64,000 nucleotides of DNA, from positions 1 through 64,000 of the forward strand of contig NZ_BPKY01000001.1 of assembly GCF_019656055.1 (NCBI RefSeq), in the 5' to 3' direction. Position numbers and translations under genes: made by a program. Positions within the stretch are counted from its first letter, which is position 1. Each line of letters opens with the position of its first letter. Below are positions 1-9,766 of this stretch, in pieces. The notes below the pieces were generated by a model. The model was not told the DNA's origin and ran no database searches. It worked only from the letters and a program-made list of their open reading frames with translations. This DNA comes from Leuconostoc miyukkimchii (lineage in GTDB: Bacteria; Bacillota; Bacilli; Lactobacillales; Lactobacillaceae).

Positions 1-27
1 TTCAATTTGTACTTCTTTTGAGAACAT
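1..27 (-). CDS. Start of a minus-strand gene leaving the left edge (partial)
   Basis: Reading leftwards, an ATG at 27..25 is preceded about 7 nt upstream by a run of five G that could act as a ribosome-binding site. The open frame begins MFSKEVQIE and continues off the window. Only nine codons are visible, so product and reality of the gene cannot be judged. It would be divergent from tagH. Confidence 0.3.
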
Positions 28-32
28 AACAA

Positions 33-70
33 ACCCCCGTAAGTTTGGATTTACTCCAACTTACGGGGGT
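33..70. repeat. Inverted repeat between the left-edge gene and tagH
   Basis: A stem of about 16 bp (33-49 with 55-70, one bulged T, 5-nt loop) built on CCCCCGTAAGTT / AACTTACGGGGG. There is no clear T-run on either side, so it is not a textbook terminator. It sits in the leader of the possible minus-strand gene, with the G-run next to that gene's start, so a translational control role is possible. Function unknown. Confidence 0.6.
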
Positions 71-180
71 CAGTTCACTCAATAAACTTTTGAGGCTTTT
101 TTAGTATCAAGACAAATAACGTAAGAATGTTATTAGATTAGCATTTGTTTTCGTTTTATGAGCGTTCATTCGAGTGGTTA

Positions 181-211
181 TTCGACTATTTGGTTATAAA
201 TAGGGTATAAT
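181..211 (+). promoter_or_regulatory. Putative sigma-A promoter of the tagHG locus
   Basis: A perfect -10 box TATAAT lies at 206-211, within an AT-rich stretch about 50 bp upstream of the tagH start. The -35 is weak (TTCGAC around 181-186, spacing 19). The RBS GGAGGAAAG is at 250-258. Confidence 0.5.
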
Positions 212-259
212 ATAGTGTTGTGACTTTTTCACATCTTTATATTTTGTCGGAGGAAAGAC

Positions 260-1357
260 ATGCCTGAAGATAACAAAAAAACAGTTTATACGCCTAATGA
301 TCCGCGTGGGTTAAATGAACCATTTTTACCAGTGTCTATTGCGAAACAAATTGATTTACCTGGTAATGAAAACGTTGCTGATGCCCCTTTAAAGGTAAGC
401 GGACGCTATATTACAAAAGAATACGATATGGGAACAGGGCGCAACGAAAAAATCCAAGCGATTTTAAACCCTTTAAAGTCTAAAAAAGAAAAATTCTGGG
501 GACTTAAAGGCATTTCTTTTGATGTTTTTGAAGGTGATGTTGTTGGGGTTGTCGGTGTTAATGGTTCCGGAAAATCAACTTTACTCAACATTTTAAGTGG
601 CGCATTAGTGGAAACATCAGGTCGTTTAATTCTTAAGGGACAGACGTCACTACTATCTGTGTGGGACGGGTTGCGTGATAATTTAACAGGATTAGAAAAT
701 ATTCGCTTGAAATCATTAATGATGGGACTATCGAATAAAGAAATTGACGCACAAATTGATGATATTGCGGATTTTTCTGAATTAGGTAAATTCATTAAAC
801 AACCTGTTAAAAATTATTCTTCAGGGATGCGTTCTAAGTTAGGATTTTCTATCGCAGTTCATCAAGATCCAGATATTATGATTATTGATGAGGCACTTTC
901 TGTTGGGGACCAAACATTTACCAGAAAAGCTTTGAATAAGATGAAGGAATTCAAGGCAGCAGGAAAAACAATATTTTTTGTTTCTCACGCATTGGGTCAA
1001 ATTGAAGAGTTCACTGATAAAACAATGTGGATTCAGTATGGCGAATTACGTGCCTATGGTGATACACCAACTATTTTACAAGAATATAAAGATTGGACAA
1101 AATGGTACAATCAACTAGACGATGACGTAAAAAAATCTTATGTTGCAGCGCGTAAGCAAGCACAAAATGATTTTAATCGAGCACAATTGGCAAAACGAAT
1201 TGCAGAGGATCACCATTTATCAGATATTGAGAAGAAAAAGATTGCTCGTGATAACGCAGTTGGTGGTCGACTTACTTGGTGGAACTGGTTATTAGCAATC
1301 GCTGGAACTGGTGTTTTTGCTTATGCAGTCTATCTTTATGTTTATTTGGGACGGTAA
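260..1357 (+). CDS. tagH: Teichoic acid/polysaccharide ABC exporter, ATP-binding subunit (TagH-like)
   Basis: 365-residue ATPase that would power export of a lipid-linked wall polymer with the permease encoded next. Walker A GVNGSGKST lies near residue 100, the signature YSSGMRSKLGFS near 190, and Walker B IMIIDEAL shortly after. This is the short-signature arrangement of the TagH/RfbE polysaccharide-export ATPases. After the ATPase domain there is a charged linker and one C-terminal membrane helix (about residues 340-362), as in TagH proteins with a C-terminal extension. The start is fixed by GGAGG 5-10 nt upstream. tagG follows after 7 bp. Whether the cargo is teichoic acid or another glycan is not settled; the CDP-glycerol transferase downstream favours a teichoic acid. 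Confidence 0.88.
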   Translation: MPEDNKKTVYTPNDPRGLNEPFLPVSIAKQIDLPGNENVADAPLKVSGRYITKEYDMGTGRNEKIQAILNPLKSKKEKFWGLKGISFDVFEGDVVGVVGVNGSGKSTLLNILSGALVETSGRLILKGQTSLLSVWDGLRDNLTGLENIRLKSLMMGLSNKEIDAQIDDIADFSELGKFIKQPVKNYSSGMRSKLGFSIAVHQDPDIMIIDEALSVGDQTFTRKALNKMKEFKAAGKTIFFVSHALGQIEEFTDKTMWIQYGELRAYGDTPTILQEYKDWTKWYNQLDDDVKKSYVAARKQAQNDFNRAQLAKRIAEDHHLSDIEKKKIARDNAVGGRLTWWNWLLAIAGTGVFAYAVYLYVYLGR

Positions 1358-1364
1358 TTAAATT

Positions 1365-2180
1365 ATGAGAGAAATTTGGCTTGTGCTGCGGGAGCAAATA
1401 AAATACTTCCCCGTCATGTTACGTTTGGCTCGCTATGAAACTCGTGCCAAATATAAAGATCATTCGTTAGGTGTTTTGTGGGACATTATTAATCCAGTGA
1501 TGCAAATTGCAACCTATTGGCTAGTGTTCGGTATAGGATTACGTCAAGGTGGTACAACGGATGGCGTACCTTATGTTGGTTGGTTAGTTATTGGGCAGGC
1601 AACCTGGTTATTTTTGAATACATCATTTATGGATGCTACTTGGAGTATACGTAGCAATGTGCGACAAGTGTCTAAGATGAATTTTCCGATTAGTATTATG
1701 CCAACTGTTCGTACCTGGATTAACGTCATACCATTTGCAATAACATTGGCAGTAGGTGTACTCATTGCAGTGGGTTCAGGCGTTGACCTAACAATGCATG
1801 CTTTTCAATTTATTTATTATTTTTTAGCTATGCTGGCATTTTTACATGCGTTAGGTATATTTAATGCTACAATTACGGTATTATTTCCTGATTATCAGCA
1901 ATTGATTCAGACAATTATGCGATTCGTCTTTTGGTTCTCTGGTGCAGTGATTGATATTGCCGATAAGTTGGGACCAACACATGCGCGTATTGGACGCTTA
2001 ATTGAATTGAACCCATTCTATTACTTGATATCAGGTGTTCGTGATTCTTTTCTCAGTACAGGTTGGATTTGGGATCATCCTTCGCAAAATATTGCTTTTT
2101 GGATGTTCGTGTTAGTAACACTACTACTAGGATCGCATTTGCACTTAAAGTTCCGCGCTTATTTTGCGGACCTTGTTTAA
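1365..2180 (+). CDS. tagG: Teichoic acid/polysaccharide ABC exporter, permease subunit (TagG-like)
   Basis: 271-residue ABC-2 type permease with about six hydrophobic segments. The N-terminus (LARYETRAKYKDHSLGVLWDIINP) matches the TagG/RfbA/KpsM pattern in which an amphipathic helix and the LG..W....P motif precede the first membrane span. The length is normal for the family. It lies 7 bp behind the ATPase gene, so the two form one transport unit in the membrane. A GC-rich hairpin follows the stop codon, separating this pair from the glycosyltransferase genes. Confidence 0.88.
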   Translation: MREIWLVLREQIKYFPVMLRLARYETRAKYKDHSLGVLWDIINPVMQIATYWLVFGIGLRQGGTTDGVPYVGWLVIGQATWLFLNTSFMDATWSIRSNVRQVSKMNFPISIMPTVRTWINVIPFAITLAVGVLIAVGSGVDLTMHAFQFIYYFLAMLAFLHALGIFNATITVLFPDYQQLIQTIMRFVFWFSGAVIDIADKLGPTHARIGRLIELNPFYYLISGVRDSFLSTGWIWDHPSQNIAFWMFVLVTLLLGSHLHLKFRAYFADLV

Positions 2181-2193
2181 AATAAGGTAAAAA

Positions 2194-2218
2194 GGGGTGT
2201 GGGCATAGCCCACCCCCT
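2194..2218 (+). terminator. Hairpin (terminator or attenuator) between tagG and the next gene
   Basis: GC-rich stem GGGGTGTGGGC / GCCCACCCCC, 3-nt loop, one internal mismatch, followed only by CTATTTG. The weak T-tract suggests partial termination, so it could set the ratio of exporter to glycosyltransferase expression. The RBS of the downstream gene (AGGAG, about 2239-2243) lies 20 nt beyond it. Confidence 0.6.
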
Positions 2219-2252
2219 ATTTGCATACATAATTAAAATAGGAGCTCTAAAC

Positions 2253-5200
2253 ATGACAGAACCAATTGTTCATCTACCAAAAAATTACGATAGACCAGTA
2301 ACGGTTACCAAAAAGAGTCATCGAATTAATACACGTTTAAGTGTAGTTGTTCCAATGTATAATGTGGCATTATTTTTGCGAGAAGCTCTAGATTCTTTGT
2401 TACGTCAAGGTGTTAATGAGGTGATGCAGGTTATTCTAATTGACGATGGTTCCAAGGATGAATCATCTGAAATTGCCAAGGAATACGTTGAACAGTATCC
2501 TGACATTTTTGAGTTGTATATTTTTGAGAATGGTGGGTTAGGTGCAGCACGTAATCGTGGCACAAATCTAGCAGAGGGAGAATATATTACCTATGTTGAT
2601 CCAGATGATATTGTAGTGGATTATTCTTATCGTAAAATGTTATCGATTATTGAGCGGACTAGTTCTGATCTTATTGGTGGAGCAGTACGCCGATTTAATA
2701 GTTCCGGCAAAACATGGACTTCTTATGTACATAACCAGGCATATCATGATACTTATGAAGCAACAACATTAGAAGAACACCCAGAAATGGTTTGGGATTC
2801 AACGGCTTGGAATAAAATATATCGATTAGATTTTATTCTCAAGTTTAGTTTGTATTTTCCAGAAAAAATGTTGTACGAGGATATGCCAACTGTTGTACCG
2901 ATGTACAGTTTAGCTAAGACAATTGATATATTAGATGAAGTCGTTTATTGGTGGCGTGCGAGAGATGCGGGTGCACCTTCAATAACGCAAGCGACAGGAC
3001 AAATTACTAATTTCACAGATCGTGTAAAAGGTATGAAAATAATTTTGAACAGTTTGAAGGCGTATAATGCGCCAAAAATTGCTCAAGACGAACAGTTACA
3101 CAAGATGTTAGATTTTGATTTGACGTTACCATTCACGTATGATAATTTTTTGATTTTAGATCAATCATATAAGGATGCGATATACAATAATGTCAAATCT
3201 TTCTTAGAAATGTTAACACCACAACAATTTGAACAGTCACGATTTTGGTATCGAGCCTTGTACACAGTGTGGTTGTCTCAACCACAAGATGTGGTTGAAA
3301 AGGCAATCGAAAAGTATGCTAAGCGTGAATTTCACATAACATTTGATCGTCAAAATAAAACATTACATAGCACATATCAAGATGAGTTTGATTTTGAATT
3401 ACCAACATTTTTAGCTGATTTTGAAAGCAAAACACGATTATATTCTGTTGTGAAGGAAGATGACAAAATCATATTAGAGGGTCATTTGTACCATCGTTAT
3501 TTAGAAGTTACGAATGAAACAGATCGATCTTCTGCAACAGTTCGGTATATCAACAAATACAAAAACAAAATAGCTAACTTTACAGGTAAAGTAGTGTTCA
3601 CTGAAGATCCTGATATTACAGCTTATAGTGGGTTTGATAATACACAAACTAAGGTTGAGAAACCAGCGCATGAATATCGATTCAGTCACTACCGCGTTGA
3701 GATGCCGTTAGCTGATTTTAAAGCCATCAATGAGTCAGTCTATATTGAGTTAGTACAGAATGTTCATGGTATTGAATTGAGCACACTGATTAGTGAACCT
3801 GTTCCAGGTGATAAACCTCGTCCTGAAGGATATGTGTTTGATGAAGATTTTATTCTGCCAAATTATTCATCAGATTGGCGTTTTAAAATCGACCGTTTTG
3901 AAGAGGCACCATGTGTGACGGCTAGTCAATACCATAAAAATAACTATACTTTTGTCATTCGCTATGCTAAAGCAATTGTTGCTTTGAGAGATTCACGTGA
4001 TGAAACAGTAATTGAATTAGAGAAGGTTGGTAACAACTATACATTATCAGCTGAGGTTCAGCATCGATTAAGTCAGAATTCTTCGGATGCAAAGCGATGG
4101 TGGCAACTGATAACAACTGATGATCTTCAAGATAGCACGCAATTTGAATTAGTTCGTATGAATCAAACAGCTGTGGTTGAACCGCATAGTGTTGGACAAA
4201 ACATGTCCGTATTTCATGTATCTAATCATGTTGCAACACTCGCTATTTCATGGGAATATCCGATTGTTAAATCATTAGAAATTATCAAAGATAAAGCGAT
4301 TATCCAGTTTTGGTTAGGTGGTTGGACCAAAACTGCACTCTGGGTCAATTTAACTTTTGAAGAAGATGAATTAGAAAATCGTTATAAGGCAAGAAAGTTG
4401 TCGCATGGGTTTGGTGAGCGACAGCTTTGGGAAGTGGCTATGCCGCTATCGTTTGGTCAATATGGGGACAAGCAATGGTTGCATCCAAATATTTCTATGA
4501 AATTTATACAGCGGCCAGCATTCTCAATGCCATTGAGGTGGGGAAAATCAATTCATAAACTACTTCGTGAAACAGTTCCAGTTGGGAGGCTAGAATGGCG
4601 TTTTATATCTCATGATTCAGAAGAGCATCGACAAGTTGCTGTTAGACAAAACACCAATCGTAGTGATTTTAAAGAAATGAACCAAAAAGTTGATTTTTGG
4701 CAAAATGAGTATAAAGAGTACCTAAAGCAACCTTTGCTTTCAAAAACAATAGTCTATTCTTCTTTGTGGGGTGGTAAGTTTGATGACAATCCACGCGCTA
4801 TTTATGAGTATTTAAATTCTCATTATGAAGGTTTTGAACACGTCGTTGTTATGAAAAATATACTAGTGAATACAACTTTATCTAATGTTCGATTTATATC
4901 ATTTGGTACAAAGGAATATTGGTATTATCTTGCGCGTGCTAAGTATTTTGTCAACAATGTTAATTTTGAACAAACAGAACGTATTAAACGTCAGGGTCAG
5001 GTAGAACTTCAAACAATGCATGGGACACCGTTAAAAAAGATGGGATTTGATGTATTAAATGAATGGTCATCTGCTGGATACGAGCGTTATTTGAAGAAAA
5101 ATAAAAATTGGGATTATTTAACAGTTCCATCTGATTTTGTTGCTAGCGTTGCACAGAATGCCTATCGACATCAAGCAAAAGTTTTGAACACGGGCTATCC

Positions 5201-5798
5201 AAGAAATGATGCGTTGTTCAAAAAGTCTGATACTACGGAAATCAATGAATTAAAACGTTTAATGAACCTGCCCGTTGATAAAAAAATTATATTGTATGCA
5301 CCAACGTGGAGAAAGCGTGGTGATGTGACATTGGCACTGGAGTATGATAGTTTAAGTCAAAGTCTTCCGGAAGATGTGGTATTAGTAATTCGTGGTCACT
5401 ATTGGACAAATGTTGTGGGTGTTCCTAATATGAAAAATATTAAGTTGGCTGATTTTAACTTTTCAATAGATGATTACTATCTTGTTGCAGATGCAATGAT
5501 TACAGACTATTCGTCAACTATGTTTGATTATGCATTGTTAAATAAGCCGATGATATTCTATGTGTATGATTATAATTCATATACAATATCGAGAGGGTTG
5601 AATTTTGATTTTGAGACTGATGCACCAGGTCCATTAGTATATAATCAATCAGAACTGGAAGCAGCTATTGTAAACTTTGAATCGATACCAACTAATTATG
5701 CTGATAAAATTAGTCAGTTTAATCAAAAGTTTATTCAATATGATGATGGACATGCGAGTCAAAAGGTTGTCGAAGCAGTTTTTGCTGAGGATATTTAG
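2253..5798 (+). CDS. GT2 glycosyltransferase fused to CDP-glycerol glycerophosphotransferase
   Basis: 1181 residues. Residues about 25-250 are a GT2 GT-A fold: SVVVPMYNVA, the acidic IDDGSKDES and the DPDDI motif, then EDMPT. A central region (about 350-780) of beta-rich appearance is not recognised. Residues about 800-1175 match the CDP-glycerol:poly(glycerophosphate) transferase family (TagB/TagF/TarF), with TMHGTPLKKMGFD, LYAPTWRKRGD, VIRGHYW and ITDYSSTMFDYA. It should act at the inner face of the membrane, building or priming a glycerol-phosphate polymer carrying sugar. The start is ATG 2253 with AGGAG 8 nt upstream; an in-frame GTG at 2199 lies inside a hairpin without an RBS. The next gene begins 2 bp after the stop. 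The exact linkage made is unknown. Confidence 0.82.
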   Translation: MTEPIVHLPKNYDRPVTVTKKSHRINTRLSVVVPMYNVALFLREALDSLLRQGVNEVMQVILIDDGSKDESSEIAKEYVEQYPDIFELYIFENGGLGAARNRGTNLAEGEYITYVDPDDIVVDYSYRKMLSIIERTSSDLIGGAVRRFNSSGKTWTSYVHNQAYHDTYEATTLEEHPEMVWDSTAWNKIYRLDFILKFSLYFPEKMLYEDMPTVVPMYSLAKTIDILDEVVYWWRARDAGAPSITQATGQITNFTDRVKGMKIILNSLKAYNAPKIAQDEQLHKMLDFDLTLPFTYDNFLILDQSYKDAIYNNVKSFLEMLTPQQFEQSRFWYRALYTVWLSQPQDVVEKAIEKYAKREFHITFDRQNKTLHSTYQDEFDFELPTFLADFESKTRLYSVVKEDDKIILEGHLYHRYLEVTNETDRSSATVRYINKYKNKIANFTGKVVFTEDPDITAYSGFDNTQTKVEKPAHEYRFSHYRVEMPLADFKAINESVYIELVQNVHGIELSTLISEPVPGDKPRPEGYVFDEDFILPNYSSDWRFKIDRFEEAPCVTASQYHKNNYTFVIRYAKAIVALRDSRDETVIELEKVGNNYTLSAEVQHRLSQNSSDAKRWWQLITTDDLQDSTQFELVRMNQTAVVEPHSVGQNMSVFHVSNHVATLAISWEYPIVKSLEIIKDKAIIQFWLGGWTKTALWVNLTFEEDELENRYKARKLSHGFGERQLWEVAMPLSFGQYGDKQWLHPNISMKFIQRPAFSMPLRWGKSIHKLLRETVPVGRLEWRFISHDSEEHRQVAVRQNTNRSDFKEMNQKVDFWQNEYKEYLKQPLLSKTIVYSSLWGGKFDDNPRAIYEYLNSHYEGFEHVVVMKNILVNTTLSNVRFISFGTKEYWYYLARAKYFVNNVNFEQTERIKRQGQVELQTMHGTPLKKMGFDVLNEWSSAGYERYLKKNKNWDYLTVPSDFVASVAQNAYRHQAKVLNTGYPRNDALFKKSDTTEINELKRLMNLPVDKKIILYAPTWRKRGDVTLALEYDSLSQSLPEDVVLVIRGHYWTNVVGVPNMKNIKLADFNFSIDDYYLVADAMITDYSSTMFDYALLNKPMIFYVYDYNSYTISRGLNFDFETDAPGPLVYNQSELEAAIVNFESIPTNYADKISQFNQKFIQYDDGHASQKVVEAVFAEDI

Positions 5799-5800
5799 TT

Positions 5801-7528
5801 ATGAAAAACGAAATTGACTCGAAAATAAAACACATGAGTTTTAGGAGGATATGGCCCTACTTTGTTATTTTTACCGTTGCACTTATATATGCAATCCCTC
5901 AATTACATGTACGGGGAATTTATGTTGGTGCAGATAGTGCTTTTCATTTTAATCGTGCATTCGAAGCAATGGAACGTATTAAAAACTTTAATTTTCATAA
6001 TACGCAAATGTCATTATATGGCTTCAACAAATCAGGAAGAGTTGTTAACGCATTGTATGGTCCAGGGCTAGGATATTTTTTTGGAATTATCTTACTGCTA
6101 ACAAAATCATGGTTAAAATTTCAATTAATAACTAACTTTATATTAACAATTGGATCAATAGGATTAAGCTATTGGCTTTTCAATAAATATTCGAAACAAC
6201 CTTTTCTTAGTCTAGTATTTGCAATTGTGTTGTCTTTAACTAGTCCTTGGTCAATTAGTTATTGGTATCAAAGCTCAGGAGGAATGCCTTGGGGAATGAT
6301 GTTTATGCCGCTTGTAATTGATGCCGGTATTCAAATGTACTCTAATCGAGAAAAGCCAGTACGTATTTTGAGATTAGGTGTCATAATGGCTCTTATTTTG
6401 GAGAGCCATATGCTATCTTTTGTATTTGGTGTAAGTATTTTAAGTGTATTTTTTATTGCCGGTATGATTACTAATCCGAAACGTTTACAATTGTTCAAAC
6501 AAAGTGTGGTTGCGGCTACTATTTCTTTGGGTTTAACGTTGGGTTATTGGTCAGACTACATAAGTATTGTTCATACTCAAAACATTCTAAGTCCATTTGT
6601 CAACTTAAACCCTGCTAATTTATCATCTAATATATTCCAGGGTTTGAATTTTTGGTTAATTGTTCTTTCAGTAACACTTATTATTTCGTTTTCTGGAAAG
6701 CTACAAAATTGGCAATGGATAGTATTTGTTACTGGAATTGGTTTTTTAATAGTTGCTTCAGGACCAAAGTTCATTCTCGAACATTGGAACAATATTGGGT
6801 TCTTACGTACGGTTCAATTTCCTATGCGTTTCACTTTGCCAGGGGTATACTTACTGTCTTTTTTTGTAGTAACTATGTTATCTCGTTTTCATGATAAATC
6901 TCCACAAAACAAGTCCTATATAATTGCTATTGCAGTAGGTGTATTATTAGTTTCAGGTTCGACAATTAAAAACTCTTTTTTAAATTACTATACAGTTAAC
7001 CAAAAATTTTGGCAAAATCCTAATTATGTAACATCCAAATTTTCAACATCTAGGAACATTACACAAACAAACATAAAAAAAATTCTTGAAAATAGAAATG
7101 ATGATTTTGAAAAAAGCATTAATGTGGTAAACTTCTCAGCACCTGACTACTTACCCGGTAGAGGTCAAGTTTATTATGAAGATGCAAATTATCGTGTTAT
7201 AGAAAAAGAAATAATTAATCCGAGAATCATTGTTAAGAAGAGTCTTAGTAAGACAGGCAACTTGGTTGTAAAATGGCATCAACATAAGACACATGTTACA
7301 AATCTTCCGATAATTGTATATCGACAATCAGTTGTAAAACTTAATGGATACAAAATAACCCCTGAAAAAAATAACAACGGTGTGCTGAAGGTGATAGGAA
7401 ATTCAGGATTAAATACTGTTGAGGTAGGGATTAAGGTACCAAAAATGGTACAAATAGCAAAATTAGGCCCTATTGTTGTTTCGGTGGTAGTAGTTGGGAT
7501 ACTAATTAATTCTAAAAGAAAGAGATGA
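5801..7528 (+). CDS. Polytopic membrane protein, GT-C/YfhO-like
   Basis: 575 residues with about ten to twelve membrane segments in the first 380 residues and one at the C-terminus (about 550-570), with a soluble 150-residue stretch between. The first extracytoplasmic loop carries GADSAFHFNRAFEA, resembling the acidic first-loop motif of GT-C lipid-phosphate-sugar transferases. I infer a membrane glycosyltransferase or related enzyme modifying the exported polymer; no exact family was identified. It starts 2 bp after the upstream stop and its end overlaps the next gene by 4 nt, so translation is probably coupled. An apparent AGGAGG near 5842 precedes only an out-of-frame ATG. Confidence 0.6.
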   Translation: MKNEIDSKIKHMSFRRIWPYFVIFTVALIYAIPQLHVRGIYVGADSAFHFNRAFEAMERIKNFNFHNTQMSLYGFNKSGRVVNALYGPGLGYFFGIILLLTKSWLKFQLITNFILTIGSIGLSYWLFNKYSKQPFLSLVFAIVLSLTSPWSISYWYQSSGGMPWGMMFMPLVIDAGIQMYSNREKPVRILRLGVIMALILESHMLSFVFGVSILSVFFIAGMITNPKRLQLFKQSVVAATISLGLTLGYWSDYISIVHTQNILSPFVNLNPANLSSNIFQGLNFWLIVLSVTLIISFSGKLQNWQWIVFVTGIGFLIVASGPKFILEHWNNIGFLRTVQFPMRFTLPGVYLLSFFVVTMLSRFHDKSPQNKSYIIAIAVGVLLVSGSTIKNSFLNYYTVNQKFWQNPNYVTSKFSTSRNITQTNIKKILENRNDDFEKSINVVNFSAPDYLPGRGQVYYEDANYRVIEKEIINPRIIVKKSLSKTGNLVVKWHQHKTHVTNLPIIVYRQSVVKLNGYKITPEKNNNGVLKVIGNSGLNTVEVGIKVPKMVQIAKLGPIVVSVVVVGILINSKRKR

Positions 7529-8577
7529 CTATGTCAGCAAAGTATGATGTGTTAGATGTCTTTAAATTGATCGCGGCATTTTTTGTGGTTGGAATACATG
7601 CATGGCCGCTGCCAGATATAAACAGTAATATTATTTTATTTCAAGGTTTAGGACGTTTTGCCGTTCCCTTTTTTCTCCTATCATCAGGATTTTTATTAGA
7701 AAAAAAATTACAAAACGTAATGGAGAAAAAAGTATACATCCTTCAATATGTTAAACGACTTTTTCTGTTTTATGTTGCATGGTGGATAACATATTTGTGG
7801 TTAACTCCTCTAACATGGGGGGGAGTTTATCGTTTTGAGGGTCAGCAGGGTATACAATTATTTAAATCAATTTTAAACCAATATATCTTTAATTTTTTTA
7901 CAGGAAGCACATTTATTGGTTCTTGGTATATTTCGGCAACAATTATTGGTATAGTAATTGTATTTATTATGTTTGATCGAATATCGTATTTGATGCAATT
8001 TTTGATTGGTGTAACTTGGTTTAGTGTTTTATTAGTTATCCTATTACAAGGGAATAAAATTTCAAGTATCACAATCATTTTAAAATATTTGCCACATGTG
8101 TTACCAGCTGAGACGTTTTTAGTGGCAGTACCTTTTTTAATTTTTGGTCGTATTATTGCACGATATGAAGAAAAATTAAATAAAATCCCAATTGCATTAT
8201 TGACTGTTACTGTAATAGGTTTATTACCCGTCATTGCTAAGGAAATATTTTTTTGGCGCTCAACAGGGAGTACAATTTCTAATGAACAGTTATTTTTCGC
8301 TGACATCCTAGCTATGGTTGTTTTGATAATTGCAATAAATACATCTACTCGAAAAATACAAATACCATCAGCTAAGCATTTACGTGGATTCTCTAGCTTT
8401 GTATATATGGGACAATTTGGTTTGTTAATTCTGGCTCCTATATTGCATAAATATTTTGGTATAATGTTTTCAAAATGGACAATGTATACTGTAATTATAT
8501 TATTGCTATTTTTACTGTTTGAAACATTGAATTTATTTTCAAGTAAAAGAATGAAGTTTATAAAATATTTGTGGTAA
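7525..8577 (+). CDS. Acyltransferase-3 family membrane protein
   Basis: 350 residues and about ten membrane spans. The N-terminus DVFKLIAAFFVVGIHAWPLPD is typical of acyltransferase family 3 (OafA/WecH/OatA), with the conserved histidine at the end of helix 1 (GIHA) and a following GRFAVPFFLLSSGF segment. Such proteins O-acylate surface sugars, often with acetyl groups, at the membrane. The start codon overlaps the upstream stop (ATGA); a second ATG two codons on is equally possible. There is no extra SGNH domain. Given its place it probably decorates the polymer exported by TagHG, which is inference. Confidence 0.78.
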   Translation: MTMSAKYDVLDVFKLIAAFFVVGIHAWPLPDINSNIILFQGLGRFAVPFFLLSSGFLLEKKLQNVMEKKVYILQYVKRLFLFYVAWWITYLWLTPLTWGGVYRFEGQQGIQLFKSILNQYIFNFFTGSTFIGSWYISATIIGIVIVFIMFDRISYLMQFLIGVTWFSVLLVILLQGNKISSITIILKYLPHVLPAETFLVAVPFLIFGRIIARYEEKLNKIPIALLTVTVIGLLPVIAKEIFFWRSTGSTISNEQLFFADILAMVVLIIAINTSTRKIQIPSAKHLRGFSSFVYMGQFGLLILAPILHKYFGIMFSKWTMYTVIILLLFLLFETLNLFSSKRMKFIKYLW

Positions 8578-8649
8578 AAATTTTATAATTAAAATTCTTT
8601 AAAAAAGTATAAACATGTGAATTACAAAATTAATAAGGAAACCAACAAA

Positions 8650-9624
8650 ATGACTGAAAAAACAGTAGCAGCTGCGATTGTGACCTATAACCGTTTAGAG
8701 CTTTTGAAAGAATCATTAGCTGCTGTTCTGGCACAAACTAAATATTTATCACATGTGATTGTTGTTAATAATTTATCAACAGATGGTACAAAAGAATATT
8801 TGGATAATTTGGATGATGAGCGCGTTGTGGTTTACCATGCATCTGAAAATCTTGGTGGTGCTGGTGGATTTAATCAAGCAGTTCGCTTGTTTGGCGAAAA
8901 ATTGCAAGATGATTTTATATGGCTTATGGATGATGATACGATACCAGAAGCAGCTGCGTTAGAGCATTTGGTTGATTTTATGCTGACACATCCGAAATCG
9001 GGTTTTGTTAACTCACAGGTGCGTTGGGGGAGTGTTACTGGAAATCCTTCATGGATGAACGTGACTGCTCCGAGAGCATTTACATGGCAGCGTTATCTCA
9101 CAGATACTAAAAATCCTGCAGTCGAAGTTGTGAATTCAACTTTTGTGTCTGTCATGTTTTCTCGTGAAATGGTGGCAATGGTTGGGTTACCTCAAAAGGA
9201 ATATTTCATTTGGGGAGACGACATGGAATACACGAATCGTATCGCCGACATTCAGCGTGGGTATATGGTTATGAACTCGCTTGCGATCCATAAATCTAAA
9301 GAAAATACTAAACCAGGTGACATCGTTGCTGAAGTCGATGATACGCGGTTATGGCGTTACAACTTTGAGTACCGTAACCGAGTTTTGACAGCTAGAAGAA
9401 TATCCAAAAAAGAAATGATCAAAACTTTAATGGTTGCTATCGTACGTGATTTCCGTAAAACCTTACTAAAAAGTGGTGTTGCATATCGTGGTAAGAAGCT
9501 TGGTGTTATCATACGTGGTTTATGGCGCGGTTTGTTCTTTAATCCTGCAATTGAGTATGCAGAAGGGTTGCGTAAGCCAAAAACTAAGAGCCTTCACGAC
9601 AAGGAAATGGATTTATTGGATTAA
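8650..9624 (+). CDS. GT2 glycosyltransferase, GlfT2/rhamnosyltransferase-like
   Basis: 324 residues. It shows the GT2 pattern AAIVTYNRLELLKESL, VVNNLSTDGT, an N-LGGAGGFN segment and the metal-binding WLMDDDT, then WGDDMEYTNRI. The NxGGAGGFN and DDD signatures are those of the GlfT2-like branch (galactofuranosyl and rhamnosyl transferases). The start is ATG 8650 preceded by AAGGAAA; an in-frame GTG at 8617 has no RBS. A 72-bp gap separates it from the acyltransferase gene. It ends the surface-glycan block; the following 140 bp hold no gene before the T-box promoter. Confidence 0.8.
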   Translation: MTEKTVAAAIVTYNRLELLKESLAAVLAQTKYLSHVIVVNNLSTDGTKEYLDNLDDERVVVYHASENLGGAGGFNQAVRLFGEKLQDDFIWLMDDDTIPEAAALEHLVDFMLTHPKSGFVNSQVRWGSVTGNPSWMNVTAPRAFTWQRYLTDTKNPAVEVVNSTFVSVMFSREMVAMVGLPQKEYFIWGDDMEYTNRIADIQRGYMVMNSLAIHKSKENTKPGDIVAEVDDTRLWRYNFEYRNRVLTARRISKKEMIKTLMVAIVRDFRKTLLKSGVAYRGKKLGVIIRGLWRGLFFNPAIEYAEGLRKPKTKSLHDKEMDLLD

Positions 9625-9731
9625 CTTAGCTTCACAACATTCTGATACTAGCTTAATGACTGTTATTTTATATCAAACCAATATTTTTATGATGATTTAG
9701 TCTATTCGATGAGATAAAAGTTAAAATACTA

Positions 9732-9760
9732 TTGACATTTTTTTATATTGTGGTTATGAT
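9732..9760 (+). promoter_or_regulatory. Sigma-A promoter of the methionine locus
   Basis: TTGACA at 9732-9737, 17-bp spacer, TATGAT at 9755-9760. Transcription would begin near 9767, just before the first bases of the T-box leader. Confidence 0.8.
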
Positions 9761-9766
9761 ATTATC

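Noticed and set aside
2199-2252. Upstream GTG start for the 1181-residue glycosyltransferase
   Set aside because: It lies in the arm of the tagG-downstream hairpin and has no RBS, whereas ATG 2253 has AGGAG at good distance.
5836-5851. Strong AGGAGG followed by ATG inside the GT-C-like gene
   Set aside because: The ATG is out of frame and opens only a short shadow frame.
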